From assembly GCF_020529025.1 (NCBI RefSeq), contig NZ_JACNMM010000002.1, positions 496,001 to 560,000 of the forward strand: a DNA stretch of 64,000 nucleotides, in the 5' to 3' direction. Position numbers and translations under genes: made by a program. Below, one piece after another: positions 1 through 7,655 of this stretch; positions within the stretch are counted from its first letter, which is position 1, and each line of letters opens with the position of its first letter. The DNA comes from Oceaniglobus trochenteri. GTDB taxonomy: Bacteria > Pseudomonadota > Alphaproteobacteria > Rhodobacterales > Rhodobacteraceae. Below the pieces are notes generated by a model. The model was not told where the DNA came from. It did no database searches and saw nothing but the letters and a program-made list of their open reading frames with translations.

Positions 1-565
1 CGCGATAGAGGATCGGTGTCCCCTCGCTCAGCCCCTCGATGCTGTTGGACCGCAGCGTGATCGGGATGCCCTTCTGCCCCGAGCGCACCAGCGGCGGGCG
101 CTCCAGCCCCTTGAACCGGTGTTCGGCACCAGTGATTTCGCTGTCCCAGCTGCCTTCGATGTAGACGCCCGACAAAACCGTATCGAGGCCGGACACACCG
201 CGCGCCGAAACCTCGGGGCGGACCACCCAGAATTGCGCGCTGTCGTCGATATAGGGGGCGATATCCTTGTGGACGCGCACCGCGATCACGACATCGGCCA
301 GTTCATCGGAAAACCGCACCTCTTCGACGACACCCACCGTCACCTCGCGGTAGCGCAGTTCGGTTTCGTCGATCTTGACGCCCGATGCGCTTTCGAAGGC
401 GATCTCGATCAGCGGACCGCGATCGTTGTAGGCGTTGAACACGACCCAGAGCGACACGGCAAGCGCGCCGAAGGGAACCAGCCAGACCAGCGAAAAGCGG
501 TCCCGCAGGGATTTGCGGGCCGGGGCGACATGGGGCTCGGCTGCGGAATCGTTGGAATGTGTCAA
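1..565 (-). CDS. pqiB: PqiB-like MCE-domain protein (partial, 3' end off the left edge)
   Basis: The visible 188 residues are the N-terminus of a PqiB/MlaD-type MCE protein. There is a short cytoplasmic lead, one transmembrane helix (about residues 28-48, ending LWVVFNAY), then an MCE beta domain beginning GPLIEIAFESASGVK with the motif YREVTVGVVEEV. PqiB proteins form periplasm-spanning tubes thought to move lipids between the membranes, working with PqiA. The start is a TTG at 565 whose TTGA overlaps the stop of the upstream pqiA-like gene; GGAGG at 576-580 lies 10 bases upstream, so translational coupling is likely. The remaining MCE repeats are outside the window. Confident as to family, incomplete by truncation. 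Confidence 0.9.
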   Translation of the reverse strand, partial: MTHSNDSAAEPHVAPARKSLRDRFSLVWLVPFGALAVSLWVVFNAYNDRGPLIEIAFESASGVKIDETELRYREVTVGVVEEVRFSDELADVVIAVRVHKDIAPYIDDSAQFWVVRPEVSARGVSGLDTVLSGVYIEGSWDSEITGAEHRFKGLERPPLVRSGQKGIPITLRSNSIEGLSEGTPILYR

Positions 566-1188
566 GCGGTCGTATCCTCCGGGAAGTCCCAAATCATGCG
601 CGGATCGAAACTCAGTGCCGACATCATCGTGAAGATGACCGACAGCGCAAACGTGATGGCAGCGGGCCCCGGATTGATCGAGGCCACGGAGCTAAGCTGG
701 ACCAGCGAACTGAGGATCGCCACCACAAAGACGTCGATCATCGACCAACGGCCAATGAATTCGACAAATTCATAAAGTTTGTGGCGCGCATGCGACGATA
801 GCCTGACCTGCCGCCGCAGGCTGAGCGCCAGGTATCCGATGGCGATGAACTTGCCGATCGGAATAACCACCGAAGCGATGATGATGATGGCCGCGATCCC
901 GTAGCTGCCGTGATGGGCAATCTCGATGGCGCCCCCCAGGATCGTGCTTTCGTCGGTCATGAACAGGGTGCGGGTGCGCAGCATCGGATAGATGTTTGCC
1001 GGCACGTAACAGATCATTCCGACAAAAAGCCAGGCCCAGACCCGTTGCAGGCTGCGCGTGCGCCGCGACACCAGCGGGCTGCCGCAGCGGCTGCACCTCT
1101 CCTGGCCCATGGGCCAGACGCGGGTGCAGCGCGTGCAGGCCACAAGGCCGCGGTCGCGCGCGGTTTCGATGGGGGCCGCGTGGCTCAC
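562..1188 (-). CDS. pqiA: PqiA-like integral membrane protein, second half
   Basis: This 208-residue membrane protein starts with a zinc-ribbon-like pair of CxxC motifs (CTRCTRVWPMGQERCSRCG, about residues 16-34) followed by about four hydrophobic segments. It matches the C-terminal half of PqiA, which in enteric bacteria is one protein of about 417 residues carrying two such ribbon-plus-membrane modules. The start is a GTG at 1188 overlapping the stop of the preceding gene (GTGA). The same frame stays open far upstream, but that part is the antisense-like shadow of the neighbour. Encoded between the other PqiA half and pqiB with 4-base overlaps on both sides, so the three are one operon. Confidence 0.85.
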   Translation of the reverse strand: MSHAAPIETARDRGLVACTRCTRVWPMGQERCSRCGSPLVSRRTRSLQRVWAWLFVGMICYVPANIYPMLRTRTLFMTDESTILGGAIEIAHHGSYGIAAIIIIASVVIPIGKFIAIGYLALSLRRQVRLSSHARHKLYEFVEFIGRWSMIDVFVVAILSSLVQLSSVASINPGPAAITFALSVIFTMMSALSFDPRMIWDFPEDTTA

Positions 1189-1826
1189 TTCCGGGCCTCC
1201 TTGTCCAGTGCCTTCCAGATGGTCCAGCGGCAAAGATACCCGTCCTGCAGGGTGATCACCACAACGAGGGCCGCGAACATCCAGAAGGCCGGGCCGTAAT
1301 CGACCCGCGCCAGATCGGAGATCTTGACCAGCGCCACCGCGACACCGATCACGAAGATTTCGGCCATGGACCAGGGTTTCAACCTTTCGGCCCAGCGAAA
1401 GGCGATGGTCGCCCCGCGCAACGGCGCACGGTCCATGGCCAGCGGCACGAGGACATAGAGCACCAGCCCGGCACGGGCGACAGGGATCAGCACGATCAGC
1501 GCGGCCACCGCGACGGAAAGCGGCAGCATCGGCCCATCGACAAAGGCCAGGGCGGCATCGAAGACCGAACTGGAGTTGCGAAAACCCGAGACCCGCACCT
1601 GGAGAAAGGGAAAGAAGGTGGCGCCGAACATCAGGATCATCATGGTGATGGCCAGGGCGATGACCCTGAGAAAGGCATTCCGGCGCGGCGCGATCAGCAC
1701 CGTGCCGCAACGCAGGCAGGTTGCCCTTTCGCCCGGGCCGGGAGCGACAGCCGAATAGAGCGCATCGCACTGCGGGCATGCGATCAGCTCGGGCTCGGCA
1801 ACAGGGGTCTGCGCGGTATCGGTCAT
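1185..1826 (-). CDS. pqiA: PqiA-like integral membrane protein, first half
   Basis: A 213-residue protein with an N-terminal zinc-ribbon (CPQCDALY ... CLRCG, about residues 18-42) and four predicted membrane spans, matching the first module of PqiA. I chose the ATG at 1826 because it places about 17 residues before the ribbon; an in-frame start 51 bases upstream would add an unusual Thr/His-rich tail. Its stop overlaps the GTG of the second PqiA module. PqiA partners MCE proteins in membrane-lipid trafficking and stress resistance. Splitting PqiA into two genes is common in this family of bacteria but differs from the enteric fusion. Confidence 0.85.
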   Translation of the reverse strand: MTDTAQTPVAEPELIACPQCDALYSAVAPGPGERATCLRCGTVLIAPRRNAFLRVIALAITMMILMFGATFFPFLQVRVSGFRNSSSVFDAALAFVDGPMLPLSVAVAALIVLIPVARAGLVLYVLVPLAMDRAPLRGATIAFRWAERLKPWSMAEIFVIGVAVALVKISDLARVDYGPAFWMFAALVVVITLQDGYLCRWTIWKALDKEARK

Positions 1827-1838
1827 GGCACAAGTGTA

Positions 1839-1852
1839 ATCATCAACATGAT
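1839..1852. promoter_or_regulatory. Inverted repeat in front of the pqiA operon (possible operator)
   Basis: ATCAT-CAAC-ATGAT is a perfect 5+4+5 inverted repeat lying 13-26 bases upstream of the pqiA start codon, a position where a bound repressor would block transcription or initiation. The arms resemble MarR/TetR-type half-sites, but no regulator gene is adjacent. Functional meaning is inferred. Confidence 0.3.
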
Positions 1853-2004
1853 GTGTACTATCAGGAACATTCGGCAAGGTGCAGTGACGTTTTCGCGAAG
1901 GCCATCACCGCCCGTCTGCCGTGCCATCCTTGTCACGCTTCTGCATGGAAGGCCGGGGGATTCGGGAATGACTTCGTCATTGCGCCGCCTTCGGCGTCGC
2001 CCCG

Positions 2005-2052
2005 TGGGGGCCAGCCCCCACACCCCCGGGATATTTCAGGACCAAAGATGGG
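2005..2052. repeat. 3'-end repeat, ATATTT/CCAAAGATGG family, with GC hairpin
   Basis: A hairpin with arms TGGGGGC and GCCCCCA is followed by CCCGGGATATTT and GACCAAAGATGGG. It begins 6 bases beyond the stop of the leftward GAPDH gene. Other copies of the same core occur at 29444, 37341, 42347, 49631 and 49675 (the last split by the IS). Probably a transcript-end element. Confidence 0.75.
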
Positions 2053-2057
2053 AAGAG

Positions 2058-3038
2058 TCAGGCGCGATGAAGCCGCAGGGCCATGTCGATCATGCGGTTG
2101 GAGAAGCCCCATTCGTTGTCGTACCAGCCGAAGATGCGGGCCATGCCATCGGGTTGCACGATCAGTTCGGGGCCGGCCAGGACCAGGGATTCGGGGCGCG
2201 CGCGCAGATCGGAGGAGACAAGCGGGCGGTCCGTCCAGCCGATGACCGGGCCGGTGGCGGCGCGCAGGGCGTTGCGGATGGCGCCATGGTCGGGCGCGCC
2301 GGAGAGGCGCACCACCAGATCGACCGCCGAAACGCTGGCCACCGGCACCCGGACGGCCGCTCCCGTCACCCGGCCCGCCATATGCGGCAGCACCACGTCG
2401 ATCAGGTGGGTCGCGCTGGTGGTGGTGGGTACCATCGACAGGGCCCCTGCCCGGCTGCGGGCGAAATCGCCGCGCGGCGCGTCGATCATCGGCTGGCTGC
2501 CGGTGTAGCAGTGGATGGTGGTCATGTGGCCCTGCATCACGCCGAAGGCCCGGTCGAGCACCGCGAGAAGCGGCGCCAGCGCGTTCGTGGTGCAGGAGGC
2601 ATTCGAGACGATGGCGTGATCGCCGGCCGCCTCTTCGTTCGCCCCCAGAACCACGGTCACATCGGCACCCGCGGAGGGGCCGGAGATCAGCACGCGGGTC
2701 GCCCCGGCGGTCAGGCCGCGTTCGGCCACCGCGCGGCTGTCGGCCTTGCCGGTGCATTCCAGCAGGAGGTCGATGCCGCGCAGGTCCAGCGTCGAGATGT
2801 CGTCGGTGCGGTGCAGGGTGATCGTGCGGCCATCTACCGTCAGCCTGGTATCCTCCAGCGAGACCTTGCCCGGATAGGGGCCGAAGACGCTGTCGTATTC
2901 GAAGAGATGGGCGCAGAGATCGGGCGCGGCGATGTCGTTGATGCAGACCACCTCGATGCCGGTATCGCCGCGTGTCGTCGCCAGGGCGCGCAGGATGCTG
3001 CGCCCGATCCTGCCGAACCCGTTGATCGCAATGCGCAT
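2058..3038 (-). CDS. gap: Glyceraldehyde-3-phosphate dehydrogenase, type I
   Basis: A 326-residue GAPDH, slightly shorter than the usual 331-340. The N-terminal NAD-binding fold has the motif INGFGRIGR at residues 4-12 and an Asn-Asp after the second beta strand (VVCINDI), which fits NAD rather than NADP preference. The catalytic Cys sits in SNASCTTN (about residue 152) with the His in the ALSMVPTTTSATHLID region's partner strands, and the C-terminus ends with the typical WYDNEWGFSNRM. It catalyses the reversible oxidation of glyceraldehyde 3-phosphate to 1,3-bisphosphoglycerate in the cytoplasm. It follows the bhc operon on the same strand after an 89-base gap; no link to that pathway is evident. 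It is probably one of several gap paralogues. Confidence 0.9.
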   Translation of the reverse strand: MRIAINGFGRIGRSILRALATTRGDTGIEVVCINDIAAPDLCAHLFEYDSVFGPYPGKVSLEDTRLTVDGRTITLHRTDDISTLDLRGIDLLLECTGKADSRAVAERGLTAGATRVLISGPSAGADVTVVLGANEEAAGDHAIVSNASCTTNALAPLLAVLDRAFGVMQGHMTTIHCYTGSQPMIDAPRGDFARSRAGALSMVPTTTSATHLIDVVLPHMAGRVTGAAVRVPVASVSAVDLVVRLSGAPDHGAIRNALRAATGPVIGWTDRPLVSSDLRARPESLVLAGPELIVQPDGMARIFGWYDNEWGFSNRMIDMALRLHRA

Positions 3039-3127
3039 ATTTCCAACTCCGACTGCCGCACCGCCATCAAAGGCCTTGCGCGCGGCAAGTCAAATCAGTT
3101 TCCGTGAAACCTGCCATCAAGCGGGAC

Positions 3128-4093
3128 TCAGAAGGCCACCTCGATCGCCACGCCCCTGTCGCGGGCGATCTTCACCGCGCGGGCGGCGACGGCCAGGTCC
3201 TGAAGCCCCACGCCGGTGCCGTCGAACAGGGTGATTTCGTCGCCCGAGGTGCGGCCCGGGTGGGTGGCGTTGATGACCGCGCCGATGCGGGTGATGTCGC
3301 CCTCGCCGATCAGACCGGCGGCGATGGCGTGCTGTGCTTCGCCGATGCTGATGGATTGCGCCACCTCGTCGGTGAAGACCGAGGCGCGGGCCAGAAGTGC
3401 CGCCTCGACCTCCTGCTTGCCCTTGGTGTCGGTGCCCATGCAGGCGATGTGGGTGCCCGGTCGCACCTGGGCGTCCATCAGGATCGGATCGAAGGACGAG
3501 GTGATCGAGATGATGACATCGGCCTGCGCGCCCAGTTCGTCCAGGCTCACCTCCTGGAACGGCAGGCCCAGTTGGGCGGCGCAATCGGCCAGGCGCGACA
3601 ACATCTCGGGGTGATAGTTCCAGCCGACCACGCGGTCGAAGCTGCGCTGCGCCACGGCGGCGCGCATCTGGAACACCGATTGGTGCCCGGCCCCGATCAT
3701 GCCCAGAACGCGCGAATCTTCGCGCGACAGGTGCTTGATCGACACGGCGCTGGCAGCGGCGGTGCGCAGGGCGGTCAGAAGGTTGCCCCCCACCATGGCC
3801 GAAACGCGGCCGGTGTCGGCATCGAACAGGATCACGGTCGACTGGTGGTTGGTCAGCCCCTTGTCGGCATTGCCAGGCCAGTAACCGCCCGATTTCAGGC
3901 CCATGGCCAGGCTGTCACGGTCGAACCCCGACTTGAAACCGTAGAGCGCGTCGGCATGGCCGATCGCCTCGCGGATGACGGGAAAGTTGTAGGCCCGCCC
4001 GGTATCCATGGCCGCAAAGACCGCCTCGACGGCATCAAAGCTGTCTTCGGGCGTGATCAGGTCGGCGATTGCCGCTTCGGGTACTATCCACAT
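3128..4093 (-). CDS. bhcD: Iminosuccinate reductase (beta-hydroxyaspartate cycle)
   Basis: A 321-residue member of the ornithine cyclodeaminase/mu-crystallin superfamily with the Rossmann motif GMIGAGHQS around residue 133. In the beta-hydroxyaspartate cycle BhcD reduces iminosuccinate with NAD(P)H to L-aspartate, regenerating the amino donor for BhcA. The assignment rests on context: it is the last gene of a leftward bhcA-bhcB-bhcC-bhcD series matching the cluster described in Paracoccus denitrificans, in the same order and with similar lengths. On its own it would only be called ornithine cyclodeaminase-like. An 83-base gap with a GC hairpin and a repeat separates it from bhcC, so its expression may be tuned separately. 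Confidence 0.92.
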   Translation of the reverse strand: MWIVPEAAIADLITPEDSFDAVEAVFAAMDTGRAYNFPVIREAIGHADALYGFKSGFDRDSLAMGLKSGGYWPGNADKGLTNHQSTVILFDADTGRVSAMVGGNLLTALRTAAASAVSIKHLSREDSRVLGMIGAGHQSVFQMRAAVAQRSFDRVVGWNYHPEMLSRLADCAAQLGLPFQEVSLDELGAQADVIISITSSFDPILMDAQVRPGTHIACMGTDTKGKQEVEAALLARASVFTDEVAQSISIGEAQHAIAAGLIGEGDITRIGAVINATHPGRTSGDEITLFDGTGVGLQDLAVAARAVKIARDRGVAIEVAF

Positions 4094-4115
4094 GTTCTAT
4101 CTCCGGTCAGGATGA

Positions 4116-4163
4116 GGGGGCAGCGCACCGCCCCCTTCTCTTTCTTGCTGAAAATACTCACTC
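4116..4163. repeat. 3'-end repeat, GAGTATTTT/CAAGAAAGA family, with GC hairpin, between bhcC and bhcD
   Basis: Reading leftward from the bhcC stop: GAGTATTTTCAGCAAGAAAG, then a hairpin with arms GGGGGC and GCCCCC (4116-4121 with 4130-4135). The same arrangement occurs at 11230-11280. Lying inside an operon, it may cause partial termination or protect the upstream mRNA from 3' decay; no U-tract follows the hairpin on the minus strand. Confidence 0.7.
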
Positions 4164-4176
4164 TTTCGGAGCGACC

Positions 4177-5337
4177 TCAGTAGGCTTTGCCACGGGCCGA
4201 CACCGGCCAGAGCGTTTCAACCTTGCCGTTGCGCACACCGACGTACCAATCGTGGACGTTGCAGGTGGGGTCGCAGTGGCCGGGCACCAGGCGCAGTTTC
4301 TCGTTCACCTTCAGCACGCCCTCCGGGTCGGACACCACGCCGTGTTCGTCGCTGCACTTGACGTATTTCACGTCGTCGCGGCCATAGATGAAGGGCAGCC
4401 CGCTATCCACCGACTGGGCCTTGAGGCCGGCGTCGACGATGGCCTTGTCGGCCTTCGCGTGGCTCATCACGCTGGTCAGGATGAACAGCGCGTTTTCCCA
4501 TTCGCCCTGGTCGATGCGGTTGCCCTCCTTGTCGTGGATGCGGCCATAGTCGGCATCCATGAAGGCGTAAGAGCCGCACTGAAGCTCGTTATACACCCCC
4601 GAGGCCCCTTCGAAGTAATACGACCCGGTGCCGCCGCCGCCGACGATGGGGCAGTCCAGCCCCTCGGCCTTCAGCGTGTCGACCGCATCCTTCACCATGG
4701 CGATGGCGATATCGGTCTTGCCCTTGCGTTCCTCGTAGCTGTCCAGGTGCTGCATCGCGCCCTGATAGGCCTGGATGCCCGAGAAGGTCAGGTTCTCGGC
4801 CGCATCGATGGCCTTGGCGATTTCCACGACAGCGGGCGTGTTGGTGACCCCGCAGCGCCCGGCGCCACAGTCGATTTCCACGATGCATTCGATCTGGGTG
4901 CCATGGCTGACCGCCGCCGCCGAAAGATCGGCCACGTTGTTCACGTCATCGACACAGACGATGGTGCGCGCGCCCAGCTTGGGCAGGCGGGCCAGGCGGT
5001 CGATCTTTTCAGGCTGGGTCACCTGGTTGGACACCAGGATATCCTTGATGCCACCGCGGGCAAACACCTCGGCCTCGGACACCTTCTGGCAGCACACGCC
5101 ACAGGCGCCGCCCAGATCCTGCTGGATCTTCTGCACGTCCACAGACTTGTGCATCTTGCCGTGGCTGCGGTGCCGCACGCCATGGGATTTGGCGAATGCG
5201 CCCATCTTGGCGATGTTGCGCTCCATGGCGTCCAGATCCAGGATCAGGCAGGGCGTGGCGATGTCCGCCTCGTCCATGCCGATGGAGGCCGGGATGTCAT
5301 AGCCGACTTCGTAGTCGTCGAAATTCAGGTCTTTCAT
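4177..5337 (-). CDS. bhcC: beta-Hydroxyaspartate aldolase
   Basis: A 386-residue PLP enzyme of the DSD1/D-threonine aldolase family (alanine-racemase fold). The PLP lysine is most likely K61 in SHGKMHKS, matching the KTHK motif of D-threonine aldolases, and the C-terminal metal site is GHCDPTCNVHDWY. In the cycle BhcC condenses glyoxylate and glycine to (2R,3S)-beta-hydroxyaspartate. The ATG at 5337 was chosen because GAGGAG precedes it at ribosome-binding distance and overlaps the bhcB stop region; the frame stays open upstream into bhcB only by chance. Gap to bhcB is 11 bases. Confidence 0.94.
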   Translation of the reverse strand: MKDLNFDDYEVGYDIPASIGMDEADIATPCLILDLDAMERNIAKMGAFAKSHGVRHRSHGKMHKSVDVQKIQQDLGGACGVCCQKVSEAEVFARGGIKDILVSNQVTQPEKIDRLARLPKLGARTIVCVDDVNNVADLSAAAVSHGTQIECIVEIDCGAGRCGVTNTPAVVEIAKAIDAAENLTFSGIQAYQGAMQHLDSYEERKGKTDIAIAMVKDAVDTLKAEGLDCPIVGGGGTGSYYFEGASGVYNELQCGSYAFMDADYGRIHDKEGNRIDQGEWENALFILTSVMSHAKADKAIVDAGLKAQSVDSGLPFIYGRDDVKYVKCSDEHGVVSDPEGVLKVNEKLRLVPGHCDPTCNVHDWYVGVRNGKVETLWPVSARGKAY

Positions 5338-5348
5338 GGCTCTACTCC

Positions 5349-6302
5349 TCAGCCCTGCATCCAGGGCAGTTTCTTCAGATCGACATTGCCGCCGGTGATG
5401 ACGACGCCCACGCGCTTGCCCCGGAACACCTCGGGGTTCTTCAGGATCACCGCAAGCGGCACCGCGCAGGACGGCTCCATCACGATCTTCATGCGCTGCC
5501 AGGTCAGGATCATGGCATTCACGATCTCGTCCTCGCTGGCCGTCAGGATGTCGGTGACATGGTTCTTCACGAAATGCCACGTCAGCTCCTTCAGCGGCAC
5601 CTTCAGCCCGTCGGCCACCGTCACCGGCGCGTCGTCGGCGATGATGTGACCGGCGCGGAAACTGCGCGCGGCATCGTCGGCCTGATCCGGTTCGGCGGCA
5701 TAGATCGCGGTTTCGGGCGCGATGCTGGACAAGGTAAGGCAGGTGCCAGATACCATGCCACCACCTCCGATCGGCGCCACCACAGCGTCAAGACCATCGG
5801 TCTGCTCCATCAGTTCGCGTGAACATGTCCCCTGCCCCGCGATCACCCGCGGGTCGTTGTAGGGGTGGACGAAATTCGCGCCGGTTTCGGCCTGCACCCT
5901 GGCAAACACCTCTTCCCGGCTGCTGGTCGATGGCTCGCATTCGGTGATGATCCCGCCATATCCGCGCACCGCGTCCTTCTTGGCCTGCGGAGCGGTACGG
6001 GGCATGACCACATGGCACGGGATTCCCCGCCGCCCCGCCGCATAGGACAGGGACAGCGCGTGGTTGCCGCTGGAATGCGTGGCGACGCCGTTCCTCGCCT
6101 CCTCATCGCTCAGCCCGAAGACGGCGTTGGACGCGCCACGCACCTTGAAGGCGCCGGCCTTCTGGAAGTTCTCGCACTTGAAGAACAGATCGGCGCCCGT
6201 CAGCTCGTTCAGATAGCTTGAGGTCAGGACCGGCGTGCGGTGGATATGGGGGCGCACCCTTTCATGCGCCGCCTTCACATCGTCAAAGGTCGGAATATAC
6301 AT
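5349..6302 (-). CDS. bhcB: beta-Hydroxyaspartate dehydratase
   Basis: A 317-residue fold-type II PLP enzyme resembling threonine/serine dehydratases. The PLP lysine is K53 in KAGAFKVRGA, and the phosphate-binding loop is PIGGGGMVSG. In the beta-hydroxyaspartate cycle it dehydrates beta-hydroxyaspartate to iminosuccinate. Its ATG shares one base with the bhcA stop (TGATG), so the two are translated together. Without the cluster it would be annotated as a threonine or hydroxyaspartate dehydratase; the neighbouring bhcA, bhcC and bhcD make the specific assignment strong. Confidence 0.94.
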   Translation of the reverse strand: MYIPTFDDVKAAHERVRPHIHRTPVLTSSYLNELTGADLFFKCENFQKAGAFKVRGASNAVFGLSDEEARNGVATHSSGNHALSLSYAAGRRGIPCHVVMPRTAPQAKKDAVRGYGGIITECEPSTSSREEVFARVQAETGANFVHPYNDPRVIAGQGTCSRELMEQTDGLDAVVAPIGGGGMVSGTCLTLSSIAPETAIYAAEPDQADDAARSFRAGHIIADDAPVTVADGLKVPLKELTWHFVKNHVTDILTASEDEIVNAMILTWQRMKIVMEPSCAVPLAVILKNPEVFRGKRVGVVITGGNVDLKKLPWMQG

Positions 6303-7492
6303 CAGGCCGCCTTCTCGGTTTGCGCCGGAACACCGCGCAGGAACGATCTCTGCGCCGCCGCCACGCCACTGCCCAGTGTGATGTCCAGGCCAAGGTCGGC
6401 CATGACCATCTCGGCGGTGGCGATGCCGCTCAGCGCCATCACGTCGGTCAGGCTGCCCAGGTGGCCGATGCGGAACAGCTTGCCCGACACCTCGCCCAGG
6501 CCCACACCGAAGGCCACGTCATAGACCGAGGCGGCATGGTTGACGATGCGCCCCGAATCGAAGCCCTCGGGCGTCATGATCGCGCTGACGGTGTTGGATT
6601 CCACCTCGGGCGACACGGCGCACAGCTTCATGCCCCAGGCCCTGACCGCCGCGCGCACGCCGGTGGCGATGCGGGCATGGCGGGCGATGACGTTGTCGAT
6701 CCCTTCATCCAGCAGCATGTCGGAACTGGTCAGCAACCCGTTCATCAACCCGACGGCGGGGGTGTAGGGATAGGCGTTGTTGGCATAGCCCTTTTCCATG
6801 TCGCGGATATCGAAGAAGGTGCGCGGCAGCTTTGCGGTATCGACGCAGGCCCGCGCCTTTTCGGAAAACCCGACGATGGCCAGGCCCGCAGGCAGCATGA
6901 AGCCCTTCTGCGATCCGGTCACGGCCACGTCCACGCCCCAGTCGTCGAACCGGAAATCCATCGACCCGATCGAGCTCACCCCGTCCACCAGCAGCAGCGC
7001 GGGGTGATCGGCGGCGTCCATGGCCCGGCGGACGGCGCCGATGTCCGAAACGACGCCGGTGGCGGTTTCGTTGTGGGTGGCCAGAACGGCCTTGATCGCC
7101 TTGCCGCTGTCCTCGCTCAGGATCTCCTGGAAGGTGGCGGCCGGAATGCCCTCGCCCCAGGGGGTTTCTACGACCTGCACTTCAAGCCCGAAGCGCTGGC
7201 ACATTTCGATCCACTTGTGGCTGAACATCCCGTTGCGCGCGATCAGAACGTTGTCGCCGGGCGACAGGGTGTTGGTGATCGCGGTTTCCCATCCGCCGGT
7301 TCCGGTGGACGGAAAGATGAAGATCAGCGCGCTTTCCGATTTCAGAACCTTGCGGACATTGGCGCGCACCGGATGCAGGATGCGCCCGAAGATGGGCGAG
7401 CGGTGATCGACGGTGGGCATGTCGCAGGCCTTGCGCACGACTTCGGGAATATTCGTGGGGCCGGGAATGAAAACGGGGTTCTGAAAGCTCAT
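6302..7492 (-). CDS. bhcA: Aspartate-glyoxylate aminotransferase
   Basis: A 396-residue class V aminotransferase (serine/alanine-glyoxylate aminotransferase type). The PLP-binding Asp-Gly is in LLLVDGVSSIGS (about residues 166-177) and the Schiff-base lysine is K196 in TGSQKGF. BhcA transfers the amino group of aspartate to glyoxylate, giving glycine and oxaloacetate, the entry and exit step of the beta-hydroxyaspartate cycle. The ATG at 7492 has GGAGG eight bases upstream; the frame is open further upstream but that crosses the promoter region. First gene of the leftward operon, divergent from bhcR. Confidence 0.95.
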   Translation of the reverse strand: MSFQNPVFIPGPTNIPEVVRKACDMPTVDHRSPIFGRILHPVRANVRKVLKSESALIFIFPSTGTGGWETAITNTLSPGDNVLIARNGMFSHKWIEMCQRFGLEVQVVETPWGEGIPAATFQEILSEDSGKAIKAVLATHNETATGVVSDIGAVRRAMDAADHPALLLVDGVSSIGSMDFRFDDWGVDVAVTGSQKGFMLPAGLAIVGFSEKARACVDTAKLPRTFFDIRDMEKGYANNAYPYTPAVGLMNGLLTSSDMLLDEGIDNVIARHARIATGVRAAVRAWGMKLCAVSPEVESNTVSAIMTPEGFDSGRIVNHAASVYDVAFGVGLGEVSGKLFRIGHLGSLTDVMALSGIATAEMVMADLGLDITLGSGVAAAQRSFLRGVPAQTEKAA

Positions 7493-7655
7493 CGCGTCCT
7501 CCTGGGGTGTGAACAGCCTGTCTAGGCCATGCCCCGAGTCGCCACAATTTTTTTGAATATATTTTTCATTTTCCGAAGGCGCATAAATTCCTTGCCAAAT
7601 CATGGCCTTGTGTTTTTCATAAGGCGAACTCGTTTTTCAATTTCAGGGAAAAGCA
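7493..7655. promoter_or_regulatory. Divergent bhcA/bhcR control region with repeated TGAAAAA motifs
   Basis: This 163-base AT-rich segment separates the operon from its IclR regulator. The heptamer TTTTTCA occurs three times in the same orientation (7562-7568, 7613-7619, 7633-7639; TGAAAAA toward bhcA). The first copy forms half of an imperfect palindrome TGAATATATTTTTCA at 7554-7568. Toward bhcA, TTGTGG and TAGACA are spaced by 17 bases immediately after that palindrome and could be its -35/-10. I infer that BhcR binds here; in P. denitrificans BhcR binds the bhc promoter and responds to glyoxylate. Confidence 0.6.

Noticed and set aside
562-1833. A 423-codon open frame through both pqiA genes.
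   Set aside because: Only its last 208 codons match PqiA; the rest overlaps the other pqiA gene in another frame.
996-3107. Long plus-strand open frame over pqiA and gap.
   Set aside because: Antisense shadow of high-GC genes, rich in Arg, Gly, His and Gln with no domain.
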